This document shows, piece after piece, positions 2,789 through 6,056 of a stretch of DNA of 6,056 bases (positions are counted from its first letter, which is position 1; each line of letters opens with the position of its first letter). The position numbers were made by a program, and so were the translations under genes. Origin of the DNA: Actinomycetota bacterium (GTDB lineage Bacteria > Actinomycetota > Actinomycetes > Streptosporangiales > Streptosporangiaceae); contig PMOU01000520.1 of the NCBI GenBank assembly GCA_003161205.1, forward strand, positions 1 to 6,056, in the 5' to 3' direction. The notes beneath the pieces were generated by a model that was not told where the DNA came from, ran no database searches, and saw nothing but the letters and a program-made list of their open reading frames with translations.

Positions 2789-5716
2789 TCACCCGGCCGA
2801 ACCGGAACAGTTACCCGCGGGATTGGCCTGAGCGGGCAGCTTGGTCACCCCGGTCGGCAGCTTGCCGTGCACGGCGTAGTAGGCCAGGTCGGTCGCCCGC
2901 GCGGGAGTCTGCGAGGTCGTGGCCGCGGCTCCGTCCTCGTAGTAGGCCACCCCGGGCAGCTTGTCCAGCGGCTCGCTGGCGGCCAGGGCGAACGGCGTTC
3001 CGCCCGCGCCCTCGTCGGACGGGTCGGACCAGCCGCACGCGTTGTAGTACAGCGCGTCGTCGGCGGCCGCCCCGACCGCGATGACCAGGTAGTTCCCGCT
3101 CAGCGTGGCCGCCCAGGCGGTGCTGAAGGATTCGGTCACGGCGCTGGCGGGCAAGCCCGCGGCGGTGGCCGCGTGGCGCGCGCTGGTGTCGTCGCCGGAC
3201 GTGGCCGCGTACAGCAGGACGCGGTCCGCGAGCGTGACCTCGGTATCGGGCAGCGTCGTGGCCGTCCAGCCATCCCCGGGCGCCGCGCTGTGGTCCAGGC
3301 GCAGCGTGGCGCCGTCGGCCAGGAAAAGCTCCAGCGGCTGTCCGGCCGGGAACGCGCTGACGGACGGAATGCTCGTCGCGGTGCCCGGCAGCATGGTGGT
3401 CTGGCTGTTCTGCGCGGTGACGGCGGGCTGGCCGCCCCGGGTGAGCCAGAAGACGTCCCATCCGGGCGAACCGGAGGAGAGCACGTCGCTCGTGGCCACC
3501 AGTGAGGTGGTGGAACTGGTCCCGGACAGCTGGTGCACCGTCCAGCCCGAACCCGACTGGGTCGCCTCGGCGAGCAGGCCCTTGCCGTCCACGAAGAACA
3601 CACTGGCCTGGGCCGGACCGGTACTGACCGCCGAGAGCGGGGTGTCGGCGCCGACGCCGTAGGACGAGGAGATCGTCGCGGACTTCCAGCCCGAGCTGGT
3701 GCCGGAGGCTACCGTGAGCGCCCCCTTCGTGCCGAGATAGAAGACCTCCACGCCAGCGGCGCCGCCGGCGGCCGTGTTGGCCAGCGCCAGCGACGTGGCG
3801 TCCGTGGCGTCCGGACCGGGCAGCGTGCCCGTCACCCAGCTGGAACCCTGCTCGGTGCTCTCGCTGAGCTGGCCCGCGGCGCCGAAGTAGAACACCGCCG
3901 GGACCGAACCGCCGCTGCCCGAGGTGCCGGTGCCGGGCGGATCGCCTGCCGTCGTCGCCGCCAGGGCGGAGCCCGCTTCTGGCTGGCCGGTCAGGGTGTG
4001 CGTGGTCCAGCCCGCGCTGCCCAGGTACGTCTGCGCCAGCGTCCCGCTGGCCGAGCGGAAGTACGCGTGCGGGGTCAGGGCGTCGCTGACGGCCGGGTCC
4101 GGGTAGGCCAGGGCCGTCACCTCGCCGCCGGTGCCCGGCTGCCCGGGAATGGCCTGCTGCAGCCAGGTGGCGCCGTCGGAACTTTCCGCGGCCAGCCCGC
4201 CGGTGGCCGTGGGCAGGAAGATGTACTGCCCGATCGGCGTGGTCGAGTACCAGACCGCGTCGCTGGGTATCGAGGTCGCCGTCGAGGATGCGCCGAGGAC
4301 GTCGATGTTCCAGGTGCGCGTGGCGATGGTGCCGAAGCTGGAGGTGGCGGTCACGGTGACCGTGTAGGTCCCGGCGCTGGGGAAGATGGTGCTCACGCTC
4401 GACCCGGCCTCGTTCTCGTTCCGGCCATCACCGAACGTCCACTGGTACTGCGTCACCGAACCGCCACTCACCGTGCCGTGGACGCTGAAGCTGGCGACCG
4501 TGCCGGCCACGCCGACGTGCGAGCCGGAGATCACCGGGACCGGCGCGGCCTTCTGGGTGCCGCCGGGCGGGGCGACCAGCACCCACTGCTCGCCCGGGCC
4601 CCAGATCTGGGCGGCATACTTGGTCAGGTTGACCTTGGTGTCGTATTCCACGCTGATGTTCGACGTGCCCAGGTAATCGCCGTTGACCAGGTTGATCGTC
4701 CCGCCGGAGTTCACCGCGGCCACGATGCCGACGTGGTCGGCGTAAGAGGAAAGGGCGCCAGGCGGGAAGAACACCACCGCGTCGCCGGCCGCGGGCGTGC
4801 CCTTGTCGGCCTTGATGCTCTCGTGCTGGGCGAGTCCCCACTCATAGAACGAGCCGGCCCCCGCGGTGAGCGCGCTCGTGTCTGTGGTGATGCCGGCCTG
4901 CTCCCACACCCACCTGGCGAAGTCCGCGCACCAGAACTCGTTCTCGTCCTCGACCTTGAAGTGGGAGTCCAGGCCGCAGCCGTCGGCGTTCGGGGACAGG
5001 GAACCGTCCATCGTCGTGTAGGGGTCGCAGTCCACGCCGTTGAAACTCGTCACGACCGGGGCGGAGTTGTCGCCGACCTGGCCCAGCGCGATGTTCGCGA
5101 TCGACTGGCCGACGGTGCGAGCCTGGGTGCGGGCCGCCGACGCGGCGCGTCGCTGCGTGGTCAGCGCCGCCTGGCAGATGATCGGCGCGGGCAATCCCCA
5201 GGCCCGGCTGAGCCCGGCCGGCAGCCCGCGGCCGCAGCCGTACGGCCCGGTCTGGACCAGCCGCCACGGCTTGTCCCGCTTTTGCCGGAAGATGCCCGTG
5301 CTCGCGCCGTCCTGGAACTCGCCCTTGACCTTCGCGGCGTCCGAGGCCGACGGCGTGAAATCGGCGATGGCCCACTTCACCCCGGCTACCGCCGCCGTGT
5401 GCAGCGAGCGCGCCCGTATCCCGGCCACCGACCCGCCGGGAAGATGCCGCCCGGACACGTACGCCTGCACCAGGGTCCTCGCGCTCACCCCCGAACGCGC
5501 GGTCACCCGCGTCTGCGCGGTCACCCGCGTCTGGGCGGTCACCCGCGTCAGCGTGCTCGCCGAGGCGGCCGGCGCCGCGACGGCGAACAGCCCCCAAGTC
5601 CCCAGCGCCAGCGTCCCGGCCAGCGTCCCGGACAGCGTCGCCGACATCATCGCGGGCAGCGTCCGCCGGGCCGCCAGAGCCCGGGTGAATCCGGCCAGCA
5701 AATTACGCATTCTCAC
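2789..5716 (-). CDS. Secreted CHAP-domain cell-wall hydrolase with PKD domain and propeller-like repeats
   Basis: A 975-residue secreted protein, probably a peptidoglycan amidase or endopeptidase. Order, numbered from GTG 5716: signal peptide with Arg-rich n-region, hydrophobic core and AASA cleavage site (about 1-53); three TRVTAQ-type hexapeptide repeats (about 56-75); an N-terminal domain with WAIADFTPSASDAAKVKGEF (115-134) and Cys161/181; the CHAP domain (about 205-385) with nucleophile C263 in EFWCADFARWVWEQAG, H328 in ADHVGIVAAVN and NGD at 345-347; a PKD domain (about 393-474) with the hallmark YQWTFGDG (424-431); about seven repeats with VFYF-type cores near 498, 550, 608, 658, 706, 755 and 797, mostly followed by a Gly-Trp turn, like a seven-bladed lectin propeller; and an unrecognised domain (833-960) with LVIAVGAAADDALYYNACGW. 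The start was chosen for GGGGGA 6 nt upstream; GTG 5740, also with an AAGGGG site, and ATG 5710 are alternatives. The substrate bound by the propeller is unknown. Confidence 0.85.
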   Translation of the reverse strand: MRMRNLLAGFTRALAARRTLPAMMSATLSGTLAGTLALGTWGLFAVAAPAASASTLTRVTAQTRVTAQTRVTARSGVSARTLVQAYVSGRHLPGGSVAGIRARSLHTAAVAGVKWAIADFTPSASDAAKVKGEFQDGASTGIFRQKRDKPWRLVQTGPYGCGRGLPAGLSRAWGLPAPIICQAALTTQRRAASAARTQARTVGQSIANIALGQVGDNSAPVVTSFNGVDCDPYTTMDGSLSPNADGCGLDSHFKVEDENEFWCADFARWVWEQAGITTDTSALTAGAGSFYEWGLAQHESIKADKGTPAAGDAVVFFPPGALSSYADHVGIVAAVNSGGTINLVNGDYLGTSNISVEYDTKVNLTKYAAQIWGPGEQWVLVAPPGGTQKAAPVPVISGSHVGVAGTVASFSVHGTVSGGSVTQYQWTFGDGRNENEAGSSVSTIFPSAGTYTVTVTATSSFGTIATRTWNIDVLGASSTATSIPSDAVWYSTTPIGQYIFLPTATGGLAAESSDGATWLQQAIPGQPGTGGEVTALAYPDPAVSDALTPHAYFRSASGTLAQTYLGSAGWTTHTLTGQPEAGSALAATTAGDPPGTGTSGSGGSVPAVFYFGAAGQLSESTEQGSSWVTGTLPGPDATDATSLALANTAAGGAAGVEVFYLGTKGALTVASGTSSGWKSATISSSYGVGADTPLSAVSTGPAQASVFFVDGKGLLAEATQSGSGWTVHQLSGTSSTTSLVATSDVLSSGSPGWDVFWLTRGGQPAVTAQNSQTTMLPGTATSIPSVSAFPAGQPLELFLADGATLRLDHSAAPGDGWTATTLPDTEVTLADRVLLYAATSGDDTSARHAATAAGLPASAVTESFSTAWAATLSGNYLVIAVGAAADDALYYNACGWSDPSDEGAGGTPFALAASEPLDKLPGVAYYEDGAAATTSQTPARATDLAYYAVHGKLPTGVTKLPAQANPAGNCSGSAG
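5481..5552 (-). repeat. 18-bp tandem repeats encoding a hexapeptide array
   Basis: Three near-identical 18-bp units (5499-5516, 5517-5534, 5535-5552; plus-strand GCGGTCACCCGCGTCTGC and variants differing at one or two bases) and one degraded unit (5481-5498) encode RVTAQT, RVTAQT, RVTARS and GVSART just after the signal peptide. In-frame units of this kind can gain or lose copies by slippage. The peptide looks like a Thr/Arg-rich linker; no function is known. Confidence 0.8.
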
Positions 5717-5722
5717 GCGGTT

Positions 5723-5728
5723 TCCCCC
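5723..5728 (-). promoter_or_regulatory. Ribosome binding site deciding the CHAP gene start
   Basis: On the minus strand GGGGGA (5728-5723) is followed by 6 nt (AACCGC) and GTG 5716. A second purine tract, AAGGGG (5752-5747), stands 6 nt before GTG 5740 and would add 8 residues (MTYFGGNR) to the signal peptide. GTG 5761 has no such site. The shorter n-region favours 5716. Confidence 0.5.
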
Positions 5729-5764
5729 GAAATACGTCACGATGCGCCCCTTTCGCGACACCTA

Positions 5765-5780
5765 ACAAAGGAACATTTGT
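5765..5780. repeat. Inverted repeat in the CHAP gene leader
   Basis: ACAAA (5765-5769) and TTTGT (5776-5780) flank GGAACA. The element is AT-rich against a GC-rich background and lies 49 bp upstream of the chosen CHAP start. It may be an operator or a small leader hairpin; no known regulator motif is recognised. Confidence 0.3.
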
Positions 5781-5867
5781 CACGCAGTTGGGGGTCACCG
5801 CGAGACGATTCTGCCAGCCCAGAGCCCTAGAGCAAGCGCGACAGGCCGGGGCGAAAGAGAAATAGGC

Positions 5868-5896
5868 GCTTTACCACGGCGCACATATTCCGCCAA
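5868..5896 (-). promoter_or_regulatory. Candidate promoter of the CHAP hydrolase gene
   Basis: On the minus strand TTGGCG (5896-5891) and TAAAGC (5873-5868) are separated by 17 nt, the ideal sigma-70-like spacing, although the -10 lacks its final T. It would give an untranslated leader of roughly 145 nt. I looked in that leader for the ydaO-type c-di-AMP riboswitch often found before actinobacterial wall hydrolases and did not find its conserved blocks. Confidence 0.28.
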
Positions 5897-5963
5897 AATC
5901 GCACAGCATTCTCTTAACGGTCGCGTCGGTGCCGACGGAGCTCGGAGCCTGGACACCCCCGAG

Positions 5964-6056
5964 GTGCACGGGTACCGGCCCGATCTCGGCTACCGCGTCT
6001 ACGTGGACAAAGCCCTGGAGATCGCCGCGCCCACCCGCCCGGCCATGCCGCCCGGC
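5964..6056 (+). CDS. Start of an unrecognised divergent gene (partial)
   Basis: From GTG 5964 an open frame runs off the right edge: VHGYRPDLGYRVYVDKALEI then AAPTRPAMPPG. Of 31 codons, 29 end in G or C, while the same frame before about 5945 has many codons ending in A or T (AAA, GCA, CAT, TCT, CTT). This change marks the likely beginning of coding sequence. No ATG is available until 6045 and no good Shine-Dalgarno precedes the GTG, so the true start could be slightly upstream, for example CTG 5949. The frame is divergent from the CHAP gene. I do not recognise the family. The complementary strand is also partly open but has poorer codon usage. Confidence 0.42.
   Translation, partial: MHGYRPDLGYRVYVDKALEIAAPTRPAMPPG

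Noticed and set aside
2342..3505. Plus-strand open frame crossing the zeta-like stop, the hairpin and the CHAP 3' end
   Set aside because: It is Arg/Pro/Gly-rich, crosses a probable terminator and overlaps two well-supported genes in other frames.
5759..5761. GTG start giving a 990-residue CHAP protein
   Set aside because: No Shine-Dalgarno precedes it, and it would lengthen an already long signal-peptide n-region; GTG 5740 and 5716 both have purine-rich sites at 6 nt.
5779..5798. Direct GTCAC repeats as an MtrA site for the wall hydrolase
   Set aside because: The two copies are 15 bp apart, which does not fit the helical spacing expected, and short GTCAC words are common in this DNA.
3533..5830. 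Very long plus-strand open frame (765 codons) antisense to the CHAP gene
   Set aside because: The translation is mostly Arg, Gly, Ala and Val with no domain. It is the mirror of a clear CHAP/PKD gene, and such shadows are common in high-GC DNA.
5741..5900. ydaO-type c-di-AMP riboswitch in the CHAP leader
   Set aside because: Expected from the gene type, but the conserved blocks of that riboswitch are not visible on the minus strand.

Overview
The window looks like chromosomal DNA from a high-GC actinomycete. Every coding frame has G or C at most third codon positions. It carries a MsiK/UgpC-type sugar-importer ATPase, an Lrp/AsnC regulator, a DUF1707 protein and a large secreted CHAP protein, a gene set typical of Actinomycetes. 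I cannot place the order or genus from sequence alone. No mobile element, CRISPR array, tRNA or rRNA is visible.

Layout. (1) Bases 1-221, minus strand: the first 73 codons of an ABC importer ATPase, running off the left edge. (2) Bases 222-356: a divergent control region with a GTTAC-n6-GTAAC element resembling a GlnR box, further CGTTAT/TAACG half-sites, and candidate -10 elements placed for leaderless transcription both ways. (3) Bases 357-797, plus: an Lrp/AsnC regulator. (4) Bases 798-1059: about 260 bp without a convincing gene, with nested inverted repeats and a -10 hexamer just before the next gene. (5) Bases 1060-2678, plus: a two-gene, translationally coupled unit (ATGA overlap) of a DUF1707 protein with a proline-rich, cationic, Trp-containing tail and a zeta-toxin-like protein whose P-loop is degenerate. 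(6) Bases 2740-2784: a strong hairpin with an A/T loop between convergent genes. (7) Bases 2789-5716, minus: a 975-residue secreted protein with signal peptide, short tandem repeats, CHAP amidase/peptidase domain, PKD domain, about seven propeller-like repeats and an unrecognised C-terminal domain. (8) Bases 5717-5963: its leader and promoter region. (9) Bases 5964-6056, plus: the probable start of a divergent gene that I do not recognise.

How the parts may work together. The left block looks like sugar uptake under nitrogen/carbon control: the GlnR-like box is centred about 60 bp upstream of the ATPase start, a normal activator distance, and the neighbouring Lrp regulator may share the region. 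The middle pair suggests a membrane or envelope-associated DUF1707 protein made in step with a zeta-fold protein that probably no longer works as a standard kinase toxin. The right block is cell-wall remodelling by a secreted hydrolase.

Most unusual points: the degenerate P-loop in a coupled DUF1707/zeta pair; the CHAP-PKD-propeller architecture with an unknown C-terminal domain; and three genes sharing exactly the same TANNNT-N6-start geometry, which suggests leaderless mRNAs.
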